This document shows, in pieces, positions 41,614 to 50,074 of a stretch of DNA of 64,000 nt. Under the pieces are notes generated by a model. The model was not told the origin of the DNA. It did not search any database and saw only the letters and a program-made list of their open reading frames with translations. Within the stretch, counting starts at the first letter, position 1. Each line of letters starts with the position of its first letter. The stretch is from Candidatus Microthrix subdominans (GTDB taxonomy: Bacteria; Actinomycetota; Acidimicrobiia; Acidimicrobiales; Microtrichaceae): the NCBI GenBank assembly GCA_016719385.1, contig JADJZA010000001.1, positions 682,001 through 746,000 of the forward strand, in the 5' to 3' direction. A program made the translations under genes and the position numbers.

Positions 41614-42546
41614 GTGAACGCTCCGGTCCCGATCACCGACACGAGTGCCGAACCGGGCCCGGTCGCGTCCGCAGCGCCGCCCCGGACCGGCTCCGAGCCG
41701 ACGACCGTCGGCTTCGTCGTCGGCCCCATGAACTTCGTCCAGAAGCTGGACGGTGCGTTCGGATTTCTTCGCCTCGAGCTGTCGACGATGCTTCTCGGGG
41801 CCGTCGTGCTCGTGTTGCCGCCGTCGCTGCTCGCACAGGTGGTGGCGCGCCAAGCGACGATGTTCACCGTTCTGAGCGCCGATCTGAACAACGACCCGAC
41901 CGGCACCGGCGTCGGGTCGGGGTGGTCGGCGCTCGGTTCGGTCGCCGCATCGCTGTGGCTGTCGCTGGGCACCCTGGCGTTGGGCATCTACGCCGGGCTG
42001 TTGTTGCGGGCTCGTCTGGCCGGTGAGCCGGTGTCGGTGCGAATGCTGCTCGATGGCACGCTTCGACGCCTCGGGGGCGGGGCGGGCGCGTGGGCGTTGC
42101 ACCTGGTTGCCCTGGGGTTCGGGTTACTCGCGTGCGGTGTCGGGGTGCTCGTCCCGATGACGCTGTTGTTGGTGATCGGGCCTGTGATCGGCGTCGAGGA
42201 CGCGGGCTTCCGAGGGTTCACCCGGTCGGTGTCGCTCACCCAGACCCGGTTCTTTGCCATCTTGGGGGTCGTCGTGGCCTCCACGTTGCTGACCGCCCTG
42301 CTCTCAGCGGTGCCGCCCAACGTGGTCGATCTCATCGTCGAGTTGTTGGCGGGCACCACGCTGCCGACCGGTTGGGATTGGATACCCAAGGCGGCCGCCG
42401 GCCTGCTGGCGACAGCGGCGGCCAGCACGGTGGCGGTTTCGATCGCACTCACCACCTACGTCGACCTCCGCTGCCGGCGTGAGGGTTGGGACCTGCTGTC
42501 ACGCATGGCCGATGAGTTTCCGCCACCAAACGGGACCGCATCGTGA
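41614..42546 (+). CDS. multi-pass membrane protein, first gene of the MoxR-DUF58 cluster
   Basis: About 310 residues from GTG 41614; TTG 41605 is an alternative. A Pro/Ala/Thr-rich N-terminus of 45 residues precedes six to seven membrane segments ('STMLLGAVVLVLPPSLLAQVV', 'LWLSLGTLALGIYAGLLLRARL', 'WALHLVALGFGLLACGVGVL', 'ILGVVVASTLLTALLSAV'). A central motif 'VIGVEDAGFRGFTRSVSLTQTRFFAILGV' resembles the glycerophosphoryl-diester-phosphodiesterase membrane domain. Homologous genes precede DUF4129 in the same cluster of other actinobacteria (mycobacterial Rv3690 region). It ends in a GTGA overlap with the next gene. Function unknown. Confidence 0.75.
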   Translation: MNAPVPITDTSAEPGPVASAAPPRTGSEPTTVGFVVGPMNFVQKLDGAFGFLRLELSTMLLGAVVLVLPPSLLAQVVARQATMFTVLSADLNNDPTGTGVGSGWSALGSVAASLWLSLGTLALGIYAGLLLRARLAGEPVSVRMLLDGTLRRLGGGAGAWALHLVALGFGLLACGVGVLVPMTLLLVIGPVIGVEDAGFRGFTRSVSLTQTRFFAILGVVVASTLLTALLSAVPPNVVDLIVELLAGTTLPTGWDWIPKAAAGLLATAAASTVAVSIALTTYVDLRCRREGWDLLSRMADEFPPPNGTAS

Positions 42547-43241
42547 GCGTGCTCGGCGACGGTCCGCCGCCGTCCGCAGGGGAGGTGCGCGAGGCCTTGG
42601 CCGGCGTGCTTCCCGAACGGTCGCTGCTCGACCGGGCGCTCGATCCGTTTCGACGGTTCTTCGACTGGCTCGGCGATCGGATGCCGTCGCCGAGCGTCAA
42701 CAACCCCAACGTGGCCTCCGGCGGAATCAGCGCGGTCGGCTACGTCATCATCGGGGTGCTCGTCGTGGTGTTGATCGCCCTGATCGTTCTGGCGGTGCGC
42801 CGTTGGGTGTCGCTGCCGGAAAGGGATCGGATCGACGAGGACGGCCCGACGATCGTCACTGAGGAACTCGACGATCCCGGCGCCCTGGCGTCCGAGGCGG
42901 AGGCGTTGCTGGCCGAGCGCCGGTACCGCGAAGCGCTGCTGGCGACGTATCGCCAGACCGTCGCCGAGTTGGTGGCCCGCAACCGGGTCCCGCGAAGCCG
43001 GGCGCGCACCACCGGCGAACTGCGTGGCGACGTGAGCGCCGGCCTGGCCGACGTTGCCGATGACTTCGCAGCGTTGACGACGAGCTTTGAAGCCGCCTGG
43101 TTCGGCGCGGTCGACGTTGACCGTTCCATCGTGGAGCAGGCCGGCAGCTGCGGTGCAACCGTGACCGCAGCCGCCATCGCGGCCGGAAGGGCGCCCACCC
43201 CGATGGACGAGGACCGCCCGGCCGAGGTGGTCGAGCTGTGA
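42543..43241 (+). CDS. DUF4129 domain membrane protein
   Basis: A 232-residue protein with a short N-terminal segment carrying 'LDPFRRFFDWLGDRM', one membrane helix ('GYVIIGVLVVVLIALIVLAVRRW', about 65-87) and a cytosolic helical DUF4129 domain ('AEALLAERRYREALLATYRQTVAEL', 'ARTTGELRGDV', 'FEAAWFG'). DUF4129 proteins are encoded with MoxR/DUF58 and are thought to belong to an envelope complex. It overlaps both neighbours by GTGA. Confidence 0.85.
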   Translation: MSVLGDGPPPSAGEVREALAGVLPERSLLDRALDPFRRFFDWLGDRMPSPSVNNPNVASGGISAVGYVIIGVLVVVLIALIVLAVRRWVSLPERDRIDEDGPTIVTEELDDPGALASEAEALLAERRYREALLATYRQTVAELVARNRVPRSRARTTGELRGDVSAGLADVADDFAALTTSFEAAWFGAVDVDRSIVEQAGSCGATVTAAAIAAGRAPTPMDEDRPAEVVEL

Positions 43242-44374
43242 GCCGTCGCGGTGTCGGCATGCTCGTCGGCGTGGTGGCCCTGGTACTCGTGGTCGTCATC
43301 GCCGGGGGTCAGGCCGCCGACGGTGATGCCTACGACCCGGACACCACCGGGCCCGGCGGCCTGTCGATCGCCGTCGACCTGGCCGAAGCGCTGGGCACAC
43401 GGGTCGCCGTGATCGACGCCGAGGATCCGGTCGAGGGGTACGACGCCATCCTCGTGCCCACCGCTCGCGCGGCCGACGCCGACATGGCGGCGCGCTGGGA
43501 GGCGGCGGCATCGTCGGGGGCCAGCGTCGTTCTCGGCATGCCGTCGAAGCGGATCGGGGCCGAGGAGGGCGACTACGAGCCGTTGGCGCCGGCGGCGGAG
43601 CCCGGCTGCACCATCGCCGAGCTGCAGGAACTCGATCAACCTCGCAACCCCGGCCGCCCCGTTCTGGTCGGCCCGTCGGACCGTTACTGCTTCGGGTACC
43701 CCGAAGGTGCCCAGGTGGTGCTCAGCCCGGTGGGCGCAGGACGGATCGTCACCCTGGGCGGCCCGGAGCTGTTCACCAACGCCACGCTCAGCGAGCGGAT
43801 CCAGCCCGGTGAGGAACCGACCGCCGACAACCTGAACGACAACGGCCCGCTGCTGGCGGCGATGACCGAGATGGGCGAGGGGTCCTCGCTGGCGGTCGTG
43901 CGGCCTTTTGGGGCTGCGACCGGCGACGACGAGGGCCAGAGCCCGTTCGCACTGCTGGGTCCGGGGGTACGGGGTGCCCTCGCTCAGTTGGGTCTTGCCG
44001 CCTTGATCCTGGCGATCGCCCGCGCTCGCAGGGTCGGCCGACACGTCGACGAGCCCCTGCCGGTGTCGATCGCCGGTTCCGAGCACACCGAAGCGGTGGG
44101 GGAGCTGCTGCGTCGGCGGCACGATCCGGCCGGGACGGCGGCGTTGCTGCGGTCCCAGATCCTCTTCGCCGCACGGCGACAACTCGGTCTGGATGCCACG
44201 GTGGACGACCGGGCGGTCGCACGAGCGGTCGCCGAGCGCCTGCGCCAGCCCGCCGACGCGGTCGACGCGGTGTTGCTCAGCGCGCCGGTCACCTCCGAAG
44301 CAGCGCTCGTGCGCTTGGCCAACGATCTTGAAGACCTCAGAGGAGAACTGATCCATGGAACCACCGTCCGCTGA
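43238..44374 (+). CDS. DUF4350 domain membrane protein
   Basis: A 378-residue protein with an N-terminal membrane anchor ('GMLVGVVALVLVVVIAGGQA'), an extracytoplasmic Rossmann-like DUF4350 domain ('YDAILVPTARAADADMAARWEAAA', 'GRIVTLGGPELFTNATLSE') and a second hydrophobic helix near residue 250 ('ALAQLGLAALILAIARARRVG'). A cytosolic C-terminal domain with 'ELLRRRHDPAGTAALLR' follows. The fold resembles a GATase-like or unfoldase-linked substrate domain. The last 20 nt overlap the MoxR gene. Confidence 0.85.
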   Translation: MSRRGVGMLVGVVALVLVVVIAGGQAADGDAYDPDTTGPGGLSIAVDLAEALGTRVAVIDAEDPVEGYDAILVPTARAADADMAARWEAAASSGASVVLGMPSKRIGAEEGDYEPLAPAAEPGCTIAELQELDQPRNPGRPVLVGPSDRYCFGYPEGAQVVLSPVGAGRIVTLGGPELFTNATLSERIQPGEEPTADNLNDNGPLLAAMTEMGEGSSLAVVRPFGAATGDDEGQSPFALLGPGVRGALAQLGLAALILAIARARRVGRHVDEPLPVSIAGSEHTEAVGELLRRRHDPAGTAALLRSQILFAARRQLGLDATVDDRAVARAVAERLRQPADAVDAVLLSAPVTSEAALVRLANDLEDLRGELIHGTTVR

Positions 44375-45386
44375 TCGCCCCGACCCCGACGCGGCTCCGT
44401 CCCATCCCGGGCCACCCCCGGGATCCGAGCCCGCCGAACGAACCCCTCACGAGGCGATTGCCGCGCTCCGCTCCGAGGTGGCCAAGGTGGTCGTCGGACA
44501 GGACGGCTCGCTGGCGGGCCTGGTCACAGCGCTGTTGGTGCGCGGTCACATCCTGTTGGAGGGCGTGCCGGGTGTCGCCAAGACCCTGATGGTGAAGACG
44601 CTGGCGGCGGCGCTCGACCTCGACTTCAGCCGGGTGCAGTTCACCCCGGACCTGATGCCCGCCGACGTGACCGGCCAGATGGTGTTGAAACCCGATGATG
44701 CCTCGTTCGAGTTTCGGGCCGGTCCGATCTTCACCAACCTGTTCCTCGCCGACGAGATCAACCGCACGCCGCCTAAAACCCAGTCGGCGCTGCTCGAAGC
44801 GATGGAGGAACGCCAGGTCTCGGTGGAGGGAACGTCCTACGAACTCGCCGATCCCCACATCGTCATCGCCACCCAGAACCCGGTGGAGTACGAGGGCACC
44901 TACCCGTTGCCGGAGGCCCAGCTGGACCGGTTCCTGATGAAGTTGCTCGTCGGGTACCCGAGCGAGGAGCAGGAGGTCGAGGTGTTGGTGCGCCACCACC
45001 GCGGCCTCGATCCCCATGACGTGCGCGCCGCCGGCGTGCGCCCGGTGGCCACTGCGGCCGACCTGCTGGCGGCGCGCCAGGAGGTGGCCAGGGTGACCGT
45101 CGAACCACCGGTGATGGCGTACGTGGTGGCGCTGGCCCGGGCCACCCGCAACCAGCCGTCGGTTCAGCTGGGCGTGTCGCCTCGTGGCGCGGCGGCGCTG
45201 ATGACCTCTGCCAAGGCGTGGGCCTGGCTGTCCGGCCGGCCGTTCGTCACCGCGGACGAGGTCAAGGCGGTGGCGCGCCCGGTGTTGCGTCACCGGATCA
45301 TGGTGCGCCCCGAGCTCGAGCTGGAAGGCTCGACCGCCGACGGGATCCTCGACGCGGTGCTCGCTGCCGTCCCGGCCCCGCGGTGA
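44355..45386 (+). CDS. MoxR-family AAA+ ATPase
   Basis: A 343-residue AAA+ protein. Walker A is in 'ILLEGVPGVAKTLMVKTLA' (GxPGxAKT, about 70), Walker B is 'LFLADEINRTPPKTQSALLEAMEE', sensor 1 is 'VIATQNPVEYEGTYPLPEAQLDRF' and sensor 2 is in 'SPRGAAALMTSAKAWAW'. MoxR ATPases act with a DUF58/von Willebrand-factor-type partner as chaperones for assembly or metal insertion; the partner is the next gene. A Pro-rich N-terminus of about 30 residues is unconserved. Confidence 0.92.
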   Translation: MEPPSADRPDPDAAPSHPGPPPGSEPAERTPHEAIAALRSEVAKVVVGQDGSLAGLVTALLVRGHILLEGVPGVAKTLMVKTLAAALDLDFSRVQFTPDLMPADVTGQMVLKPDDASFEFRAGPIFTNLFLADEINRTPPKTQSALLEAMEERQVSVEGTSYELADPHIVIATQNPVEYEGTYPLPEAQLDRFLMKLLVGYPSEEQEVEVLVRHHRGLDPHDVRAAGVRPVATAADLLAARQEVARVTVEPPVMAYVVALARATRNQPSVQLGVSPRGAAALMTSAKAWAWLSGRPFVTADEVKAVARPVLRHRIMVRPELELEGSTADGILDAVLAAVPAPR

Positions 45387-45435
45387 ACCTGTGGGTTCCA
45401 CCGTCCAGCACGCGTGCGCAGGAGCGACCTAGCTC

Positions 45436-46758
45436 GTGACCCCCGTCCCCACCTGGCGCCTGGCGCTGGCCTTCGCCGCCCTGTCTGCGGTCGTCGTGGT
45501 GGTCTCCCCGCCGACGGCGGGGGCGACGTTCGGCCTCCTGCTCGGCGGCAACCTGGTGGTGGTGGTCCTGGCGGTCGCCGACTTTCTGGTCACCCCGCGT
45601 CCCAGTCGGGTCGAGCTCCGCCGGGTGCTACCGGCCACCGTGACCCAGGGTGTGGAGGTGCCGCTGGTGTGGCGCCTGACCAACCCGGCTCGTCGCAGGG
45701 TGCGCCTCACCCTGTCCGACGAGCTCCCACCATCGCTGCGACCAGCCAACCGCCGGGCAACCGTGACGGTCGCTGCCAACGCAACCGTCGAGGTACGCAC
45801 CAGGATCGAGCCGGTGCGACGCGGGCGCCTCGAGCTCGGCTCGGTCGGGCTGCGCCTGCGGGGCCCGTTGGGCCTGCTCAGCCGCCAGGAACGGGTCGAG
45901 CTACCCGGCGACGTGCGGGTGTACCCACCGTTCCGATCCCGAGCCGAGGCCGAGCTGAAGATCAACCAGGCCCGCTCGCAGCAGCTTGGGCTGCGCACCA
46001 CCAAGGGCCTGGGCGCCGGTACCGATTTCGAGAGCCTCCGCGAGTACGGGGTCAACGACGACTTTCGACGCATCGACTGGCGGGCGACCGCCCGCATGGG
46101 CAAACCGATCGTTCGCACCTATCGGATAGAACGCAACCAGAACGTCGTCGTCCTGTTGGACAACGGGCGGGTGATGGCCGGAAAGGTGGCCGGCGTCCCT
46201 CGCGTCGAACACGCGATGGATGCGGCCATGATGCTCGCAGCGGTCTCCACCGGGGTGGGGGACCGCTGCGGCCTGGTGACCTTCGACACGGAGGTGCGCT
46301 CGGTGGTGGCTGCCAGCGGCCGCACCGACCAGGCGATGCGGATGACCGAGGCGATGTACGCCTTGAAGCCGGCATTGGCCGAGTCGGACTACGCCGGGGC
46401 GTTCGCCACCACCGTTGCCCGGTTCCGTCGTCGAGCGCTGCTCGTCGTGCTCACCGACCTGGTCGAGCAAGCGGTGCTCGAGGCGTTGATCCCGGCGATG
46501 CCGCTGATCACCCGGACCCACCTGGTGCTCGTCGGTGGCGTTCAGGACCCCGAGGTGCTCGCCTGGTCCCAGGAGAAGCCGGCCGACCTGGAGGAGGCGT
46601 ACCGGAAGACCGCCGCCCTCGCCGCGCTGGCGGAACGGGAGCGGGCGGCGCGACGCCTGCGCGCCTTGGGTGCCCGGGTGGTCGACGCCCCGGTCGGTCG
46701 CCTGTCCGGCCGGCTCGCCGACGCCTACCTCGGGCTCAAGTCCCGAGGCGCGCTGTAA
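45436..46758 (+). CDS. DUF58 (von Willebrand factor A-like) protein
   Basis: A 440-residue protein with two N-terminal membrane helices, a beta-rich extracytoplasmic-type domain ('RVLPATVTQGVEVPLVWRLTN'), and the DUF58 signature 'SLREYGVNDDFRRIDWRATARMGKPIVR' near 205. A vWA-like C-terminal domain follows, with 'VVVLLDNGRVM' in the place of the MIDAS strand. It is the partner of the preceding MoxR ATPase. GTG start, 49 nt after the MoxR gene. It converges with spoIIM-like, with 18 nt between the stops. Confidence 0.9.
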   Translation: MTPVPTWRLALAFAALSAVVVVVSPPTAGATFGLLLGGNLVVVVLAVADFLVTPRPSRVELRRVLPATVTQGVEVPLVWRLTNPARRRVRLTLSDELPPSLRPANRRATVTVAANATVEVRTRIEPVRRGRLELGSVGLRLRGPLGLLSRQERVELPGDVRVYPPFRSRAEAELKINQARSQQLGLRTTKGLGAGTDFESLREYGVNDDFRRIDWRATARMGKPIVRTYRIERNQNVVVLLDNGRVMAGKVAGVPRVEHAMDAAMMLAAVSTGVGDRCGLVTFDTEVRSVVAASGRTDQAMRMTEAMYALKPALAESDYAGAFATTVARFRRRALLVVLTDLVEQAVLEALIPAMPLITRTHLVLVGGVQDPEVLAWSQEKPADLEEAYRKTAALAALAERERAARRLRALGARVVDAPVGRLSGRLADAYLGLKSRGAL

Positions 46759-46760
46759 CC

Positions 46761-46773
46761 CGCCCTGAGGGCG
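46761..46773. terminator. hairpin between convergent DUF58 and SpoIIM-like genes
   Basis: CGCCC and GGGCG pair around TGA in the 18-nt gap between two stop codons. It could end transcription from both sides. No T-tract is present. Confidence 0.4.
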
Positions 46774-46776
46774 CTG

Positions 46777-47838
46777 TTATGGCCCGGCGGCGGGCTGGGG
46801 GTGACGGACGGGCGGGCTGCCCGCACGGGCCAGGTCGGCCTTTTCGACCTCCCACGGGTCGGTGCCGGCGCCGGCGCGCGATGCGGCGAGTGCCGCCGGA
46901 CCGAAGGCGAGCACGTGGGCGATCGCCGCTGCGAGGGCCAACGCCCCGATACCGATGCGGATCGCGGTCGGCAGGCCGGACGGGGTGACGAGCGCCTCGA
47001 TGAACCCGGCGACGACGAACCACAGGGCCAGGCCGACGACGATGGTCACCCCGTGACGGGCCTCCTCGACGACGGCGTCGCCCCGGCTGCGATCCTCTCC
47101 GGGGGCGATGACCGCCCAGCCCAGCTTCAGGCCGACAGCGCCGGCGACGACGATCGCCGAGATCTCGAGCAGCCCGTGGGGCAGGATCAAGCCCCAGAAG
47201 GTGCCAGCGGCCCCGTTCTGATGCATGAGCGCACCCACGACCCCGATGCTGAAGCCGTTGATGACGAGCACCGCTGCGGTGAGCACGCCGGCGGTAGCAC
47301 CGCCGGCGAGGGCGAGCAGGCTGACCTGGATGTTGTTGGTCTGCACCTGGGCTGCGAACACGCCTGCGCCCTGCGAGCTGTAGTAGTCCTCGAACTCGTG
47401 TCCGGCGATCAGCTCCTGCTGCTCGGGCGACACGGTGACGTCGAGCGCCTGGGGAGAGTTGTTGAACCACAGGCCGGTCGCCAGTGCCGAACCGAAGAAC
47501 AGCAGGGCGGAGAAGGCGATCGCCCGCCACGCCCGGGTGACCGCCAGTGGGAAACCGACGGTGAAGAACGAGACGACCACGCGCTGGGCCCGACCGCGTC
47601 GCCCGTAGATCACCTGACGCGCCGCCGCCACCCGGGAGCTGAGCCCGCCGATCAGCGCCCGGTCGCGGTGATGGGTCCGCACGTGGCTGAGGTGGGCCGA
47701 GGTCAGTTGGTAGAGGCGCAGCAACTCCTCGGTCTCGGTCAAGCTCAGCCGGCCGGGGGTGACCCGGGCCATTCCGACCAGCTCGTCGAGACGGTTCCAG
47801 GTGGCACGGTGGGCAGCGATGTAGCGGTCGACGTCCAC
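46777..47838 (-). CDS. stage II sporulation protein M (SpoIIM)-like membrane protein
   Basis: A 353-residue protein. The cytosolic N-terminal helical region is 'VDVDRYIAAHRATWNRLDELV', typical for actinobacterial members. Five to six membrane segments follow between residues 130 and 340, with the conserved 'GFSIGVVGALMHQNGAAGTFWGLILPHGLLEISAIVVAGAVGLKLGW'. In Bacillus SpoIIM is part of an engulfment peptidoglycan complex. In non-sporulating actinobacteria it sits beside RDD and MoxR/DUF58 genes with unknown role. The start is placed at the second of two GTGs, 6 nt from a TACGCT box. Confidence 0.87.
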   Translation of the reverse strand: MDVDRYIAAHRATWNRLDELVGMARVTPGRLSLTETEELLRLYQLTSAHLSHVRTHHRDRALIGGLSSRVAAARQVIYGRRGRAQRVVVSFFTVGFPLAVTRAWRAIAFSALLFFGSALATGLWFNNSPQALDVTVSPEQQELIAGHEFEDYYSSQGAGVFAAQVQTNNIQVSLLALAGGATAGVLTAAVLVINGFSIGVVGALMHQNGAAGTFWGLILPHGLLEISAIVVAGAVGLKLGWAVIAPGEDRSRGDAVVEEARHGVTIVVGLALWFVVAGFIEALVTPSGLPTAIRIGIGALALAAAIAHVLAFGPAALAASRAGAGTDPWEVEKADLARAGSPPVRHPQPAAGP

Positions 47839-47844
47839 CACCTC

Positions 47845-47850
47845 AGCGTA
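47845..47850 (-). promoter_or_regulatory. -10 box of the SpoIIM-like gene, leaderless type
   Basis: On the minus strand TACGCT is followed by GAGGTG and then GTG (gap 6 nt). The first of the tandem GTGs would be 3 nt from the box. It is divergent from the promoter at 47933. Confidence 0.45.
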
Positions 47851-47932
47851 GAGGCCATTGCGACGAACACCCGAGGCCGGGGGTGTCCGGCCGGCGGGCA
47901 ACCGCGCGCCGCTCGTCCGAGCCGGACGGCGG

Positions 47933-47938
47933 TAGCGT
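47933..47938 (+). promoter_or_regulatory. -10 box of the RDD gene, leaderless type
   Basis: TAGCGT ends 7 nt before GTG 47946 (spacer GGGCGAG). This fixes the start 21 codons inside a longer open frame. Confidence 0.5.
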
Positions 47939-47945
47939 GGGCGAG

Positions 47946-48857
47946 GTGAGTGCCGCCCCACAGTTCGCCGACGTCAGCCGCCGAGGGCTGGCCGCGGACC
48001 CCAACACGGTGGTGACGCCCGAGGCGGTGTTGCTGAGCCAGCCGGTTGCCGCGGTGCCCAGCCGTCTGCTGGCGAGGGTGATCGACCTGCTGTTGCAGCT
48101 GGTGATCATCCTGGTGGCGCTGGTGGCGGCGGCGTTCCTGGCCAACGCGTCGGAGACGTTGGCCGCCTATGTGGCATTCGGGTCGATCCTCTTCGTCCTC
48201 GTCGGCTACCCGACGATCTTCGAGGCGCTCTGGCGGGGACGCACGCCGGGCAAGGTGGCGGTCGGCCTGCGCGTCGTGTCCGGCGAGGGCGGTCCGGTCG
48301 GCTGGTCGGAATCGTCGATGCGTGCGATCGCCGGCCTGGTCGAGATCTATCTGACCCTCGGCGCGCTCGCGATCACAGCGTCCTTCCTCAGCCCCCGGGC
48401 ACAGCGCCTGGGCGACCTGATGGCGGGAACGTTCGTCGTCAGCGAACCCGCCGCCCTGCTGCGGCTGCAACCGGTGGTCTTCCCCACGCCGCCCGGCCAT
48501 GCAGAGTACGTCGATGTGTTGGATGTCGCCCGGCTGGGCGACGCGGGCTACGGAGTGGTGCGGGAGGCGCTGTTGCGCCTTGGCACCCTCGATCCGGCCG
48601 CCCGGCACGCCGTCACCAACGAGCTCGGGCACCGGGTGGTGGCCCGGATTGGCGTTGGTGTGCCCACCTGGATGACCGCCGAGGAATTCCTCGCCGCCGT
48701 CTGCACCGCCTATCAGCGCCGCCAAGGGGGCCTGGCCGCCGTCGGCCTGGGCGCCTACGAATCGACCAACAGCTCGTGGGCTGCGCCAAGCGGGCCTCCC
48801 TTGTGGCACGGCGCCCCATCTGCGGCGGCGCCCGATCTTGGGGGGTGGGTTGCTTGA
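47946..48857 (+). CDS. RDD-family membrane protein
   Basis: A 303-residue protein. The RDD signature starts at 'VPSRLLARVIDLLLQLVII' (about 40), with the second helix 'YVAFGSILFVLVGYPTIFEALWRGRTPGKVAVGLRVV' and the third after 'SESSMRAIAGLVEIYL'. A C-terminal cytosolic domain of about 130 residues ('DVARLGDAGYGVVREALLRL', 'HRVVARIGVGVPTWMTAEEFLAAV') is typical of the RDD gene that adjoins SpoIIM in actinobacteria (Rv3695-like). Divergent from spoIIM-like. Its stop overlaps the desulfurase start (TGATG). Confidence 0.87.
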   Translation: MSAAPQFADVSRRGLAADPNTVVTPEAVLLSQPVAAVPSRLLARVIDLLLQLVIILVALVAAAFLANASETLAAYVAFGSILFVLVGYPTIFEALWRGRTPGKVAVGLRVVSGEGGPVGWSESSMRAIAGLVEIYLTLGALAITASFLSPRAQRLGDLMAGTFVVSEPAALLRLQPVVFPTPPGHAEYVDVLDVARLGDAGYGVVREALLRLGTLDPAARHAVTNELGHRVVARIGVGVPTWMTAEEFLAAVCTAYQRRQGGLAAVGLGAYESTNSSWAAPSGPPLWHGAPSAAAPDLGGWVA

Positions 48858-50074
48858 TGGGCGCGACGAACGAGACGCCGCTGCACTATTTGGACCACGC
48901 TGCCACCACGCCGCTGCTGCCTGAAGCGATCGAGGCGATGGCGGAGGTGACCCACGGTGGGCTGTGGGCCAACCCCTCCGGAGGGCACCTGCTGGCGCGC
49001 CGGGCCAGGAGGGCGGCCGACGACGCGCGCGACGAACTCGCCGAGCTGTTCGGTGCGCTGCCCTCGGAGGTGGTGTTCACCTCCGGCGGAACCGAAGCGG
49101 ACAACCTGGCCGTGTTGGGCTCGGTCGGCGCCGGCGCACCCCGCGAGGGCGCAGCGCTGCTGTGCTCGGCGATCGAGCACCCGGCGGTGCGCATGCCGGC
49201 TGGTCGGCTCGGGGGCATCGAGGTCGCCGTCGACGGTCACGGCCGCCTCGACCTGGATGCGCTGGTGGAGGCCTGTACGCCCGACGTTGCGCTGGTGTCG
49301 GTGATCCTGGTGAACAACGAGGTCGGCACGATCGCGAACCTCGATGCGATCGCTGAGGTGGTGCGCCGCCACGCACCGACGGCGTGGTTGCACACCGACG
49401 CCGTGCAGGCCCACCAGTGGGTGGACGTGGCCGCCGCGGCCCGCAGTGCCGACCTGGTGTCGGTGGGCGCCCACAAGTTTGGCGGTCCCAAGGGCATCGG
49501 GCTGCTGATCGTCCGCAGCGGGGTTGAGCTGGCGCCGCGCGCCGTCGGCGGCGGCCAGGAGCGCGACCGGCGCGCCGGCACCCTTAACGTTGCCGGTGTG
49601 CTCGGCATGGCGGCCGCAGCCCGCGTGACCGCCGCCCGGCGCGCCGAGGAACTGCCCCGCATCGCCGCGCTTCGCGACCGGCTGGTCGACGGCCTGGCAG
49701 CCGCAATCCCCGGCCTGATCGAGACCGGTGTTGACCCGGTTGAGCCCGGCGGCGGCCCGGATGGTGTCTCCGGTGATCGTGGCGTCGACCGGTTGCACAA
49801 GGCGGCGGGCAACTGCCACGTGTGCCTGCCCGGCGTGGAGACCGAGGCCCTCCTGTACCTGCTGGAGCGTGAGGGCATCATGGCGACGGCGGCCTCGTCG
49901 TGTGCCAGCGGCGCCCAGGAGCCCAGCTATGTGGTCGAGGCGCTCGGGCATTCGCGAGCCATCGCGTCGGGCGCGCTGCGGCTCACCCTGGGAACGACGA
50001 GCACCGATGCCGACGTGGAGGCGGCCCTTGCGGCCGTGCCGGCGGCCATCGAGCGTCTGGAGCTGTTCTCATGA
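48857..50074 (+). CDS. cysteine desulfurase, IscS/NifS family
   Basis: A 405-residue PLP enzyme that removes sulfur from cysteine as a persulfide. 'LDHAATTPLLPEA' starts the domain, 'FTSGGTEADNLAV' is the cofactor loop, the PLP lysine is in 'VGAHKFGGPKGIG' (about 210), and the catalytic Cys is in 'TAASSCASGAQEPS' (about 345) with a short loop. An insert of about 25 residues ('PVEPGGGPDGVSGDRGVD') lies before 'NCHVCLPGVETEALLYLL'. The ATGA overlap with mnmA shows that sulfur is probably relayed to tRNA 2-thiolation. Confidence 0.93.
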   Translation: MGATNETPLHYLDHAATTPLLPEAIEAMAEVTHGGLWANPSGGHLLARRARRAADDARDELAELFGALPSEVVFTSGGTEADNLAVLGSVGAGAPREGAALLCSAIEHPAVRMPAGRLGGIEVAVDGHGRLDLDALVEACTPDVALVSVILVNNEVGTIANLDAIAEVVRRHAPTAWLHTDAVQAHQWVDVAAAARSADLVSVGAHKFGGPKGIGLLIVRSGVELAPRAVGGGQERDRRAGTLNVAGVLGMAAAARVTAARRAEELPRIAALRDRLVDGLAAAIPGLIETGVDPVEPGGGPDGVSGDRGVDRLHKAAGNCHVCLPGVETEALLYLLEREGIMATAASSCASGAQEPSYVVEALGHSRAIASGALRLTLGTTSTDADVEAALAAVPAAIERLELFS